Of a stretch of DNA of 64,000 nucleotides, positions 36,055 to 45,487 are shown in pieces (the first letter of the stretch is position 1; each line of letters begins with the position of its first letter). Both the position numbers and the translations under genes were made by a program. The DNA comes from an uncultured Muribaculaceae bacterium (GTDB lineage Bacteria; Bacteroidota; Bacteroidia; Bacteroidales; Muribaculaceae). The stretch spans positions 64,638 to 128,637 of the forward strand of contig CAJUJB010000001.1 of the NCBI GenBank assembly GCA_910586595.1, read 5' to 3'. Under the pieces are notes generated by a model that had not been told where the DNA came from, did no database searches, and worked only from the letters and a program-made list of their open reading frames with translations.

Positions 36055-39000
36055 ATGAAAAAATTACTTTGCTCTTCGATATGCGCTGCAGTGGCCCTGA
36101 TGGGGCCGGCATACGCAGTCGGCGTACAACATCCGGCACAATTACAAGTTCCGGCCAAAGCCTCAGCACTAAAAAGCCCCACAGAAGGCGTAATCACCCA
36201 CGACTTCGTGCCTGAAACTGAGATGAAAAAAGATCTGATGCAGATGCTCGCCGACTTCGCCCAATATATGACCGACAATGTGCAGACCATCAGCGACGTC
36301 AACTCAGAAGGCGACGCCATGATCTCCTTCAAGGGCGAGAATACTCTCGGCAACAACGAGCAGGGCGTCCGTCATAATGCCGACATGTCGATGATATGCG
36401 CATTTTTAGTAAAGTACGCCAAAGGGTCGGTGACTCTTCCGGCAGGCATTACCTGGGATAAAGTTGAAGACCTCGCCCGCAAATCGCTTGTATACTCCTA
36501 CTCCACTCATAAGGCCAACAAGCTTTACCCCTGCAAGAATAATACTTACTGGGGATCGACCTCGAAAAACGACAATCAGTGGGAGTCGTCGCTATGGGCA
36601 ATGTCGGTAGCCTACTCAGCATTCTTCCAGTGGGATAAACTGAGCCAGACTCAGAAAGACCATATCCGCGCCATGCTCGTGGCCGAATGCCAGTACGAGC
36701 TCGAGCGCTCGATACCCACCGGTTTTGCCGGCGACACCAAAGCAGAGGAAAACGGTTGGGAAGCCGACATTCTTGCTGCCACACTCGGCCTGTTCCCCGA
36801 CCACGAGTTAGCGCCGAAATGGTATGATCGCCTTCGCGAATTTGCCATCAACAGCTACTCACACCCCGACGATGCCGACAATAAGACCGTGATCGATCCG
36901 GAATATGACAACACCACCGTAGCAGACCTCTATATCGGGCCTAACCTCTATGACGACTACACGCTGCAAAACCACAACCTCTTCCATACCAGCTATCAGA
37001 ATGTGGTGATGCAGGAGCTTGGCGAGGCAGCCCTGGCCTTGAAGTTATTTCAGCTCGGTATCCATGGCGAAGAAAAATGGCACACCAATGCCCTGATGCA
37101 TAATAATCAGGCTGTGATGGACGAAGTGCTCAACCACCTTGCACTTGCCGACGGCGAGCTGGCCATGCCAAACGGAAACGACTGGAGCCTCTTCCTTTTC
37201 GACCAGATAACCTCTTACTCAACCATGGCATGCTTCCTGAGCGACCCCAACGCCCTCTTCCTTGAGAATATGGCCTACAAATATATCAAAGCGCGCCAGA
37301 CAACCACCGGCGACGGCTCATGGCTCCTCAGAGCCGACGTAGGCGGCCGCCGCATGGGCGTGGAAGGTCATCGCGTGATGATGAGCTGCCTCATGCACGA
37401 GGTTTTGTCGACCGCAGATCTGACACCTTCCACATGGGCGGACTTCATGAGCAACTATGGCGCCACCAAAATCTTCCCCTGCCAGAACGTGATCCGCTCA
37501 TCGTCGCCATCCAGATTCACAACATTCTCCTGGAGCACCGGTTTGAAGAGCTACACAGGCTATATCGCCTCGCAGAATCCTGACAACAACAAGATCGTCG
37601 TACCCTACCGCGCCAACAACACCGGCAACTTCCTCGGATGGTATACCGTAACGGGCAAGAGCACTGACGCCAGCCCAGTGGTCAGCGGCATCTACAAGAC
37701 CACCGACAACTCGTATGTGATGAACGGTGAGCTGAATGTCAACGGCGCCACGCTTAACAACCGGTTTGCGATCTACTCCACCTCAGGCAATGCCGTAATC
37801 TACATTGACCTCGTACGCGGAGCCGCCGATGCCACCATCAGCCGCGAAGCCGGAGGCATGATGGCCATCAGTGTCGACGAATTTACCAAAACCGCCCGCA
37901 CAATCTACAGTGCCGACAATGAAGGAGGAAAACAACTTGACGGATCAACTCTTGAAACTTTTGCCTCCGACTGGGCCAACATAGACAATGAACTGGGATT
38001 TGTAGCCCTCGGAAACAAGGGAATGGCATTCGGCGAGCGCGCGAACAACAACTCCATCATGACAGCCAAGTTCATTCCGCACTACAGCGGAACATCGCGC
38101 ACGGTGAAATCCGGTGAGCTTGTCGATGCACGCGCAACCATCTACTATACTTCGGTAGATGCGGCAACTACAAAAAGCCTCCGCGACAAGACCCTCATCC
38201 TATCCTCCGCTATGCCCGAGGGCTGGAACGGAGTCATAGCTCCCGACCCCGACGGAGTATATTATGCCCTTTTCTCCAACTTCTCAAGCATGGAGCCATT
38301 TGCAATGACTGAGGGGCTGACTCTTGACGAAGGCGCTCCGGTATTCTCTGTAACGACGACCATCGCCGACAACAAATCTACAGCGACCTTCATCGAGCAG
38401 CTCAACAACTCCCACGCCGACGAGCTGCGCGTATTTGTAAAAGGTACAGAGCTTACAGCCGTACAGGAGAAAGATGATGCCAACACCATCTACCTCCGCA
38501 ACAATGCGTCGGCCGAAGCGACTCCTGAAGTCACCTTCCTTACCGCAGGTGGACGTGTGAGCAGCCAGGTAAAAATCGCGGCGGGCGCTACAATGAAAAT
38601 AAGTGTCGCCGACGGCAAGATCAGCTCGGAAGATGCAGAAATGCCCGTAGACGAAGAGAATACCCTCACCGCCGGCTATACCGACGTAACCTCTCTTCTT
38701 CTCACCAACGCCGGCTTTGAAGAAGACTCGACCTACGGCAAAGAAGGATCGGCAAAACTCGGCAGCACCACTTATGATCCCTGCTATATCAATGAAGTGG
38801 CACCTATCGATGCCAATGTGCCTAACATTCTCCCCGTCATAGGTTGGACAAACGGCACCTCCATGCAGTCGTCGGACGGCAACCGCCCCTACCGCCGCAT
38901 GTATTCCATGCCCTACAGCACACTCATGCAGTGCGTAAGCGAAGCCGGTAATTATGCAGCCTCCTGCTCACCGCAGATCGGCGATCTGTCGGTAGGCAAA

Positions 39001-39519
39001 CGTTGTCTCACCGTGCTCAACTCATGGGCAAAGGGAAATAACCGCATCACACAGACAAGCACACCCGGCGCTGGAGACTACCGCGTCCTCATCGACGTAA
39101 AATATGAATGCCCCAACCAGACCTCCAACGAGGGAGATGTAGTAAACACTTCGGCCAACATCAACACCTCGCTCACCGGTGTAAGCTATGGCTCGACCGA
39201 AGATTTCCGTTATCCTTCAGCAGCCTCAGCCTGGGAAACACTCGTATTCGACCTTACACTCGACGGCGCCACACCTCTCACCATCAGCCTTGGCTACGGC
39301 TCATCGGCAGAAGCCGGCGCAGCCAATCAGACATTGCTGTATATCGACAATGTGCGCATACTCCGCAAAGGCGATGCCGGAGCGGTACTCCCCACTATGT
39401 CTGGAGCAGAGACTCCCGCTGATATTTATACCTTATCCGGCATACATGCAGGCACCGACGCCTCAGTTCTTGCCCCCGGCATCTATGTGCAGGGTGGAAA
39501 GAAAATAGTCGTGCGCTGA
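36055..39519 (+). CDS. Large secreted protein, polysaccharide-lyase-like (helical toroid plus beta-sandwich)
   Basis: 1154 residues with a signal peptide to about residue 22. Residues 50-480 are helical and Trp-rich (NTYWGSTSKNDNQWESSLWA, EENGWEADILAATLGLFPDH), then DDYTLQNHNLFHTSYQNV, which supplies candidate catalytic His and Tyr residues. Residues 480-840 look like a lyase beta-sandwich (TGNFLGWYTVTGKS, RFAIYSTSGNAVIY). The layout recalls PL8-type or related toroid lyases, but I do not see the exact family motifs. A carbohydrate-binding-like module follows (LLTNAGFEEDSTYG...LLYIDNVRIL), then a sorting-like tail (IYTLSGIHAGTD...LAPGIYVQGGKKIVVR). Probably acts on an extracellular polysaccharide; the class is uncertain. 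Confidence 0.62.
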   Translation: MKKLLCSSICAAVALMGPAYAVGVQHPAQLQVPAKASALKSPTEGVITHDFVPETEMKKDLMQMLADFAQYMTDNVQTISDVNSEGDAMISFKGENTLGNNEQGVRHNADMSMICAFLVKYAKGSVTLPAGITWDKVEDLARKSLVYSYSTHKANKLYPCKNNTYWGSTSKNDNQWESSLWAMSVAYSAFFQWDKLSQTQKDHIRAMLVAECQYELERSIPTGFAGDTKAEENGWEADILAATLGLFPDHELAPKWYDRLREFAINSYSHPDDADNKTVIDPEYDNTTVADLYIGPNLYDDYTLQNHNLFHTSYQNVVMQELGEAALALKLFQLGIHGEEKWHTNALMHNNQAVMDEVLNHLALADGELAMPNGNDWSLFLFDQITSYSTMACFLSDPNALFLENMAYKYIKARQTTTGDGSWLLRADVGGRRMGVEGHRVMMSCLMHEVLSTADLTPSTWADFMSNYGATKIFPCQNVIRSSSPSRFTTFSWSTGLKSYTGYIASQNPDNNKIVVPYRANNTGNFLGWYTVTGKSTDASPVVSGIYKTTDNSYVMNGELNVNGATLNNRFAIYSTSGNAVIYIDLVRGAADATISREAGGMMAISVDEFTKTARTIYSADNEGGKQLDGSTLETFASDWANIDNELGFVALGNKGMAFGERANNNSIMTAKFIPHYSGTSRTVKSGELVDARATIYYTSVDAATTKSLRDKTLILSSAMPEGWNGVIAPDPDGVYYALFSNFSSMEPFAMTEGLTLDEGAPVFSVTTTIADNKSTATFIEQLNNSHADELRVFVKGTELTAVQEKDDANTIYLRNNASAEATPEVTFLTAGGRVSSQVKIAAGATMKISVADGKISSEDAEMPVDEENTLTAGYTDVTSLLLTNAGFEEDSTYGKEGSAKLGSTTYDPCYINEVAPIDANVPNILPVIGWTNGTSMQSSDGNRPYRRMYSMPYSTLMQCVSEAGNYAASCSPQIGDLSVGKRCLTVLNSWAKGNNRITQTSTPGAGDYRVLIDVKYECPNQTSNEGDVVNTSANINTSLTGVSYGSTEDFRYPSAASAWETLVFDLTLDGATPLTISLGYGSSAEAGAANQTLLYIDNVRILRKGDAGAVLPTMSGAETPADIYTLSGIHAGTDASVLAPGIYVQGGKKIVVR

Positions 39520-39551
39520 CCATCCAGCCCCAATCGCTGACATAACGAAAC

Positions 39552-39585
39552 TCGCCCCCTCCTGGCCGAAGCCTGGAGGGGGCGA
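39552..39585. terminator. GC-rich hairpin between convergent genes
   Basis: Eleven-base perfect stem TCGCCCCCTCC (39552-39562) / GGAGGGGGCGA (39575-39585). It lies between a plus-strand gene ending at 39519 and a minus-strand gene ending at 39612. There is no long T-tract on either side. Confidence 0.65.
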
Positions 39586-39611
39586 CTCATCGAGGAGAGG
39601 GAGAAAGAGAT

Positions 39612-40088
39612 TCAATCTTCGCTGAATACCTCGCGATGAAATTTAGGCTCGACAACTTCGGCTGCCGCACGAGAGGCGTAATCGCCCTCTGTAGAGATGA
39701 ATACCCAGTCAATATCGTCGAGACGACGCAGATCGCTCACGAAGAAAGCTTCGGAGTCGGGCGAGCCCACCACGATCACACGTGCCACACCGGCCTCGCG
39801 TGCTGCATGCACGGTGTCGACAAAGTACTTGAGGGTAAGTTCGTTGGTATATGCGTCATGAAGATCGTCGTTATAGGTAAGCACAGCGTCATGATAGCCT
39901 TCAAGAGCTTCGACTACGCGCTGGTGCTGCTCCACGGGAAGGTGAGTAACCGTAAGACGGGTATCTTCAATCATCACCTTTTCGGGGAAATCAACCATAG
40001 CGTTTACCGCCAGACCCTGCGCAAGCAAAGATCCTAAAACGTCGCCGAAAACATGGTTGGTTGTGCCGAGTAATGCAATTTCTTTCAT
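39612..40088 (-). CDS. NAD(P)-binding Rossmann-fold protein (NmrA/SDR-like)
   Basis: 158 residues from the ATG at 40088. It starts MKEIALLGTTNHVFGDVLGS, a variant of the Rossmann nucleotide-binding start with G-T-T-N-H-V-F-G in place of GxxGxxG. Later segments (GYHDAVLTYND, VARVIVVGSPDSEAFF, DIDWVFIST) follow the order of SDR/NmrA domains. It is shorter than usual (about 200-290 aa) and seems to lack the C-terminal substrate region, so it may bind a nucleotide without full catalysis. A single gene, divergent from nhaC. Confidence 0.68.
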   Translation of the reverse strand: MKEIALLGTTNHVFGDVLGSLLAQGLAVNAMVDFPEKVMIEDTRLTVTHLPVEQHQRVVEALEGYHDAVLTYNDDLHDAYTNELTLKYFVDTVHAAREAGVARVIVVGSPDSEAFFVSDLRRLDDIDWVFISTEGDYASRAAAEVVEPKFHREVFSED

Positions 40089-40188
40089 AGTTGAAGTAGT
40101 ATTTTTTGTTCTGATATAGAAACAAGCGCAGAGCCCCGTATGTTCACTTAAATCCGGCATTCCGGCCCACGATTTCATTTTTTATGCG

Positions 40189-40196
40189 TAATTTTG
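40189..40196 (+). promoter_or_regulatory. Putative -7 element of the antiporter gene
   Basis: TAATTTTG, exact -7 consensus, 25 bp before the ATG at 40222. No clear -33 partner. Confidence 0.55.
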
Positions 40197-40221
40197 CAGC
40201 CAGAATCACGCTATAGCACAT

Positions 40222-41520
40222 ATGTCAAAAGTTAGTCTGGGCCGCGGTTTGCTCGGCCTATCGCCGGTCATAGTTTTTCTTCTTCTCTACGTAGCCGTCT
40301 CCTTAGCCGTCGGAGATTTCTACGCCATGCCATTCTCGGTAGCCTTGCTGGTTGCCTCCGCATGGGCCGTTGCTGTAAGCAAAGGGCCTTTGGCTGCCAG
40401 GCTCGACACATTCTCGCGTGCCGCCGGCCACTCCAACATCATCTATATGATCTGGATTTTCATACTTGCCGGCGCCTTCGCATCGTTGGCCAAGGAGATC
40501 GGTGCGGTCAACGCAACTGTAGACCTCGCACTACGGCTTTTACCCGCAAGTCTTGTCGTACCTGGCATGTTTGTGGCGGCCTGCTTCATCTCGCTTGCCG
40601 TCGGCACCTCAGTAGGCACAGTGGTGGCACTCGCGCCTCTGGCCTCCGAAATAGCTGATTCCACCGGATTGAGCACGGCCTTCATGATTGCCGTAGTCCT
40701 CGGAGGCGCGTTCTTCGGCGACAATCTGTCGTTCATATCCGATACAACTATAGCCGCCACCCGCTCGCAGGGTTGCGACATGTCGGATAAATTCAAGGCA
40801 AATGTGAAGATTGCCCTGCCGGCGGCAGCCGTCACGCTGCTTATCTATCTTGTCCAGGCCCGCTCAGTGGTTGCAACCGGATTGAGCACGGAGTCGGCCG
40901 CATGGTGGCTCGTATTGCCATATCTTATTGTCATCGGCACGGCCATTGCCCGACTGAATGTCACCGTGGTGCTGACACTCGGCATCATTTCAGCCATGTG
41001 CATAGGGCTTTGGCAAGGGCACACCGCTCTTGAGCTATGCGGCTTCATGGGGGCGGGCATAGCCTCGATGGGCGACCTCATAGTGATTACCCTTATGTCG
41101 GCAGGGATGCTTGGACTCGTCAAAGCGTGCGGAGGCATAGAGTGGTTGCTTCAGACACTCACAGCCCGTCTGCGCGGCAAGCGTGGAGCCCAGGCCTGCA
41201 TCGCCACGCTTGTCGGACTGGTCAATCTCTGCACAGCCAACAATACGGTTGCCATCATCACAGTAGGCTCGCTCACACGCGAGATTGCGAGCCGCTTCGG
41301 CATTGCCCCACGGAAAAGCGCATCGCTCCTCGACACGTGCTCATGTATAGTGCAGTGCCTCATTCCTTATGGAGCACAGACATTGCTGGCAACCTCCTTG
41401 GCAGGAGTATCGCCAGCTGCTCCGTTCACATATCTCTATTATCCGTGGGCGTTGGCTGTGGCCGTAGGCGTGTCGGTGCTTATTCCTGCAAAAGCAGGTT
41501 CAGCAGGCCGTCGACACTGA
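40222..41520 (+). CDS. NhaC-type Na+/H+ antiporter family protein
   Basis: 432-residue integral membrane protein with about eleven helices. The segments AVGTSVGTVVALAPLASEIA, GGAFFGDNLSFISDTTIAATRSQGC and CTANNTVAIITVGSLTREIA are typical of the Na+/H+ antiporter NhaC family (PF03553). These exchange sodium for protons, or malate/lactate in some branches. The last 41 bases overlap the 3' end of the convergent HAD gene. Confidence 0.87.
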   Translation: MSKVSLGRGLLGLSPVIVFLLLYVAVSLAVGDFYAMPFSVALLVASAWAVAVSKGPLAARLDTFSRAAGHSNIIYMIWIFILAGAFASLAKEIGAVNATVDLALRLLPASLVVPGMFVAACFISLAVGTSVGTVVALAPLASEIADSTGLSTAFMIAVVLGGAFFGDNLSFISDTTIAATRSQGCDMSDKFKANVKIALPAAAVTLLIYLVQARSVVATGLSTESAAWWLVLPYLIVIGTAIARLNVTVVLTLGIISAMCIGLWQGHTALELCGFMGAGIASMGDLIVITLMSAGMLGLVKACGGIEWLLQTLTARLRGKRGAQACIATLVGLVNLCTANNTVAIITVGSLTREIASRFGIAPRKSASLLDTCSCIVQCLIPYGAQTLLATSLAGVSPAAPFTYLYYPWALAVAVGVSVLIPAKAGSAGRRH

Positions 41521-42133
41521 GGCCCACGAAAGAGTCTAACACAACATCCGCCTTGTCGGTAAGCGTATGGCGTGGATTGGTGGTAGCCAGAGCCACAACC
41601 TTTCCGCCAGCGGCCCGACCTGCCTGAAGGCCTGCGTATGAGTCTTCGAAGACAATGGCATTCTCAGACGGCACACCCAGACGGGCTGCGGCCTTCATAT
41701 AACCTTCGGGGTGGGGCTTGGAGTGAGTCACATCGGCATCAGTAAGCACCTCTGCGAAATAAGAACGGAAGCCGGGATGAGCGGCAAACAGCTTCTCCAT
41801 TTTCTTAGTGCCGCTGCTGGTGACTATAGCCGCCGGAATGGAATGCGCGCGCAGATCTTCGAGGAATTCGAGTACTCCGTCAAAAATAATATACTGCATC
41901 GCGTCTTCATACGCGTAAAGCTGCCGGCATACGTCGGCCTGCACATCGGGGTCGGGAAAATATGTATTGAGTATACCCGGCAGGGTGGTTCCCTTTATTT
42001 TAAGCGCGAAATTTTCGATTCCGGTAGGATGGGTACTCTCGATATCCGACCAGATCTGTGTGTAGATTGTTTCGGTGTCAACAAGTACACCGTCAAGATC
42101 AAAGAGTGCTGCGGTAGAGGTTTTCATTGTCAA
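41480..42133 (-). CDS. HAD-superfamily phosphatase (beta-phosphoglucomutase-like)
   Basis: 217 residues. Motif I is FDLDGVLVDTE with the nucleophilic aspartate, motif II VTSSG, motif III HSKPHPEGYMKAA, and motif IV VFEDSYAGLQA. The cap is of the small helical subfamily I type. Sugar phosphates are common substrates in this group, but the actual one is unknown. The start ATG at 42133 overlaps the YigZ stop by four bases; a second ATG lies two codons on. The 3' end overlaps the convergent antiporter gene by 41 bp. Confidence 0.9.
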   Translation of the reverse strand: MTMKTSTAALFDLDGVLVDTETIYTQIWSDIESTHPTGIENFALKIKGTTLPGILNTYFPDPDVQADVCRQLYAYEDAMQYIIFDGVLEFLEDLRAHSIPAAIVTSSGTKKMEKLFAAHPGFRSYFAEVLTDADVTHSKPHPEGYMKAAARLGVPSENAIVFEDSYAGLQAGRAAGGKVVALATTNPRHTLTDKADVVLDSFVGLSVDGLLNLLLQE

Positions 42134-42726
42134 TCAGAAGTTAGCGATACACCATCGATGTCTGCCAACCGCGATCGCAGTGCATCGGCATGGTCGAGAC
42201 GTATACGCAGGGTCATAGAACAGGAATTATCGAAATGTTGCTCGACCACCGCGGCTTCGCCGCTCTTGGTAAGCTTCATCACGTCGTTCATGGCCAGATA
42301 AGGAAAGGTGAATGAAATGTCGGCCATATCGTGCCGCTCTTCAATAACAGAAGCTTCAATAGCCAGCCTGGCCGCCTCACGGTAAGCCGCGATAAGGCCC
42401 GAAGTGCCGAGTTTGATGCCTCCGAAATAGCGCACCACCACAATCACTATGTCGGTGAGCCCGAAAGAATTTATCTGCCCGAGTATGGGCTTGCCTGCAG
42501 TGCCCGACGGCTCGCCGTTGTCACTGCTCAGGAAATCGACGCGCGCCGATCCGAGCATATATGCCCAGCATACATGGCGCGCGTCGTAATATTGCTTCTG
42601 GTAACCTGCCACTACAGCCTTAGCCTCTGCCGACGACTTTACCGGATGAGCAAATGCAAGAAATTTACTCATCTTCTCCTTGAATATGGCTTCGGCGGGG
42701 GCAGCTATAGTATGGTAGGTATCCAT
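42130..42726 (-). CDS. YigZ/IMPACT family protein
   Basis: 198 residues from the ATG at 42726 (MDTYHTIAAPAEAIFKEK). The N-terminal UPF0029 domain has the signatures DNGEPSGTAGKPIL and VVRYFGGIKLGTSGLIAAY. The C-terminal DUF1949-like domain has a ferredoxin-like fold (ISFTFPYLAMNDVMKLT). Related to eukaryotic IMPACT, a regulator of translation under stress; the bacterial role is unclear. It begins 10 bp after cydB and overlaps the HAD gene by four bases, so it is likely co-transcribed with the cyd genes. Confidence 0.9.
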   Translation of the reverse strand: MDTYHTIAAPAEAIFKEKMSKFLAFAHPVKSSAEAKAVVAGYQKQYYDARHVCWAYMLGSARVDFLSSDNGEPSGTAGKPILGQINSFGLTDIVIVVVRYFGGIKLGTSGLIAAYREAARLAIEASVIEERHDMADISFTFPYLAMNDVMKLTKSGEAAVVEQHFDNSCSMTLRIRLDHADALRSRLADIDGVSLTSD

Positions 42727-42736
42727 GCTTGGTATA

Positions 42737-43879
42737 TCAATACTGATGCGACTCAGATTTGAGTTCTTCGTCGGTAAGAGGTTTGGCATTCATCTTGCTC
42801 CATACATACCATATGTATGCGAGTACGAAGGGCACAAGGACAGACACCCAGCTCATGGTCTTGAGGGTAAACTCAGACGAAGAACTGTTTGCGAGTGTGA
42901 GCGACGACTGCGGATCGAGCGTTGACGGCAGATAGGCGGTATTGGCATATCCGGCCAGACAGAAGAGCACAACCACAACAGCAGCCACACCAAAGCCGGC
43001 ATACCAGATGCCAGCGCGCCAACGAGCGTCGAAGGCCGCGCGGAAAATACCATAGAGGGCCGCAACCACACCGATTAAGAGCACTACAGCGAGCCACCAC
43101 ATGCCGAGAAGGTTGTGAAGGTAGAGATAGGGCTCTGCGACAAACGTGCCGTCAGGCATCTGGCGAAGACCTGTGGCCGTGAGCAGCACGACAAGGAAGG
43201 CTACAAAAAGGACGGCAAAAACGAGGCCATTGATCAGGGCTTTGCGGCGCATACGGCTTGTGAATGCTTCATCGCCACCGATATTGTTGATAAAATACAG
43301 AGATGCCATGGTGCGGGCGAGGAAGAATACGGCGAAGCCAAGAAGGAGATTCTTCCAGCAGGCGATTGCCTCAAGACCATGCGAGGGTGCCCACTGTGAG
43401 ATGACCGGAGCAGCCACATCGAGTATATTGGTTTTGGTAACGCTGAATGCCCCACCGAAGAAGAGCATGGCAACAGCAACGCCAAGCAGGACACAACCTA
43501 CGAGCCCGTTGAACATAAGGAAGGTGTCGTAGACACGGGTGCCGTAGATATTGCCACGCTTGCGGCGGAACTCGTAGCTCACAGCCTGGAGCACGAAACT
43601 GAGCAGAATCAGCATCCAGAGCCAGTAGGCTCCGCCGAAACTGGTGCTGTAGAAGAGGGGGAATGATGCGAAGAATGCACCACCGAACACCACAAGAGTG
43701 GTGAATGTAAATTCCCATTTGCGGCCAAGAGAATTCACCATAAGCTGACGCTCAGCCTCTGTGGCCTTGCAGTAGAGCATCGACTGACCACCCTGCACGA
43801 ACAGCAGGAAGACGAGAGCCGCTCCGAGAACGGCGATAAGCAGCCACCAATAGGCCTGCAGTAATGCGATTGTTTCCAT
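42737..43879 (-). CDS. cydB: Cytochrome bd oxidase subunit II
   Basis: 380-residue membrane protein with about nine helices, the structural partner of CydA in the quinol oxidase that reduces oxygen with high affinity. GGAFFASFPLFYSTSFGGAYW and the FRRKRGNIYGTRVYDT loop fit the family. It follows cydA by 10 bp. In strict gut anaerobes this enzyme allows respiration at nanomolar oxygen. Confidence 0.95.
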   Translation of the reverse strand: METIALLQAYWWLLIAVLGAALVFLLFVQGGQSMLYCKATEAERQLMVNSLGRKWEFTFTTLVVFGGAFFASFPLFYSTSFGGAYWLWMLILLSFVLQAVSYEFRRKRGNIYGTRVYDTFLMFNGLVGCVLLGVAVAMLFFGGAFSVTKTNILDVAAPVISQWAPSHGLEAIACWKNLLLGFAVFFLARTMASLYFINNIGGDEAFTSRMRRKALINGLVFAVLFVAFLVVLLTATGLRQMPDGTFVAEPYLYLHNLLGMWWLAVVLLIGVVAALYGIFRAAFDARWRAGIWYAGFGVAAVVVVLFCLAGYANTAYLPSTLDPQSSLTLANSSSSEFTLKTMSWVSVLVPFVLAYIWYVWSKMNAKPLTDEELKSESHQY

Positions 43880-43889
43880 ATCCGTGCGA

Positions 43890-45455
43890 TTAGTGTTTAG
43901 GTTGTTCGATATTTGTTTTTGAAGCCGAAGATATATAGCGGAGCATGATGCTTACCTCGGCGATGAGAAGACCGGTGAAAATTGCTGCGAAAATCCAGAA
44001 TGTCAGCTTCACAGATCCGACCGGAATACCGGAGATGGCAGCGGTGGTAGGCATGAGATCCTGAATAACCCAGGGCTGACGGCCGACTTCAGCTACAATC
44101 CAGCCCGACTGGCTGCATATCCATACCACTGCAATGGAAATCATGCCAAGCCAGCAGAGCCAAGGTTGCTCAAGGATTTCGGCACGGCGATAACAGAGGA
44201 ACAGAAGAACGACGAACAATGCAAGCAGATATCCACCTGCGATAACCATTATACGGAATGAATAGAAGGTCATGCTTACATTGGGCACAGCCGCCTCCGG
44301 AGAAGGCAGGTATCCGTAGCCGAAATAAGGGAAGTTTTCTTTTACCTTGGCCGCGGCAATCGCCATAGCCTCGGTGTCGCCCACCTTACGGGCTTCATCA
44401 TAATCACGGAGTGCCTCTCTGGCGGCAAGACCGATGGCCATCTTGTCGGCATAACTCAGACCACGGACTGTATCGCCATCCTCAGTAAGGCTTATGCCGT
44501 TGATGAGGTCGTTGATGCCGGGTACAAATCCATGTGTATGGCCGTAGATAAGCAGCGAAAGACCATAGGGTATATCGACATTGAACAGCATAGGGTCGTC
44601 GGGAGTACGTTCACTCTCGGGTTTGAGAATGCCTACACCTACCAGATCCTGACCTACAGAGCCATTATAGAGGCCTTCCATAGCGGCAAGCTTCATGGGC
44701 TGAACGCGTGCGACCTGCACAGCCGAGCCATGGCCTGTCCAAAGTGTGAGGAGTATGCCGGCAAGCCCGACCCATGTACCTACCGTCATCGAGCTCTTGG
44801 CAGCCTCGATATTGCGTTTGCGCCAAAGCAGCCAGCTGCTGACACCGACAACAAACACACCTGCGAGACACCATCCGCTGAAGACGGCATGGAAAAATTT
44901 ATTGATAGCCACGGGGCTAAGTGCCACCGCGAAGAAGTCGCTCATCACGTTACGCATCTGCGCAGGATCGAATTCCATTCCCACAGGCGACTGCATCCAC
45001 GCATTGGCAACCAGAATCCAGAGCGCCGATAGAGAGACACCGAGAGCTGTGAGCCAGGTAGAGGCAAGGTGGAAGCCACGGCTTACCTTATTCCATCCGA
45101 AGAACATCACGGCCACAAAAGTCGCCTCCATAAAGAAGGCCAGAATGCCCTCGATGGCAAGCGGAGCACCGAAAATATCACCTACGAACCAACTGTAGTT
45201 CGACCAGTTTGTGCCGAACTCAAATTCGAGGATAAGGCCTGTAGCTACGCCACAGGCGAAGTTTATACCGAAAAGAGTCATCCAGAACTTGGTGATTCCT
45301 TTCCAACGCTCCTGTCCGGTGCGGACATAGAGAGTCTCCATAATGGCCACAATTACCGACAGACCGATGGTGAGCGGCACGAAGAGCCAGTGGTACATGG
45401 CCGTAAGGGCGAACTGCGCCCTCGACCAATCGACTACTCCTAACAAATCATTCAT
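43890..45455 (-). CDS. cydA: Cytochrome bd oxidase subunit I
   Basis: 521-residue haem-binding subunit. His22 (TAMYHWLFVPLTIG) matches the haem ligand His19 of E. coli, and His189 (NKFFHAVFSGW) matches His186. Glu102 and Glu110 (IEGILAFFMEATF) match the proton-path Glu99 and Glu107. VAEVGRQPW is the conserved quinol-side motif. It is preceded by a 73-residue DUF4492 protein, a pairing typical of Bacteroidota. Confidence 0.97.
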   Translation of the reverse strand: MNDLLGVVDWSRAQFALTAMYHWLFVPLTIGLSVIVAIMETLYVRTGQERWKGITKFWMTLFGINFACGVATGLILEFEFGTNWSNYSWFVGDIFGAPLAIEGILAFFMEATFVAVMFFGWNKVSRGFHLASTWLTALGVSLSALWILVANAWMQSPVGMEFDPAQMRNVMSDFFAVALSPVAINKFFHAVFSGWCLAGVFVVGVSSWLLWRKRNIEAAKSSMTVGTWVGLAGILLTLWTGHGSAVQVARVQPMKLAAMEGLYNGSVGQDLVGVGILKPESERTPDDPMLFNVDIPYGLSLLIYGHTHGFVPGINDLINGISLTEDGDTVRGLSYADKMAIGLAAREALRDYDEARKVGDTEAMAIAAAKVKENFPYFGYGYLPSPEAAVPNVSMTFYSFRIMVIAGGYLLALFVVLLFLCYRRAEILEQPWLCWLGMISIAVVWICSQSGWIVAEVGRQPWVIQDLMPTTAAISGIPVGSVKLTFWIFAAIFTGLLIAEVSIMLRYISSASKTNIEQPKH

Positions 45456-45487
45456 AGTACTTAGATTTTATGAGTTTTAGGTATTTA

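Noticed and set aside
39612..40088. Pseudogene of a longer SDR/NmrA gene
   Set aside because: The frame is intact with a normal start and stop, and no continuation is seen in other frames downstream. A short functional protein is equally likely.
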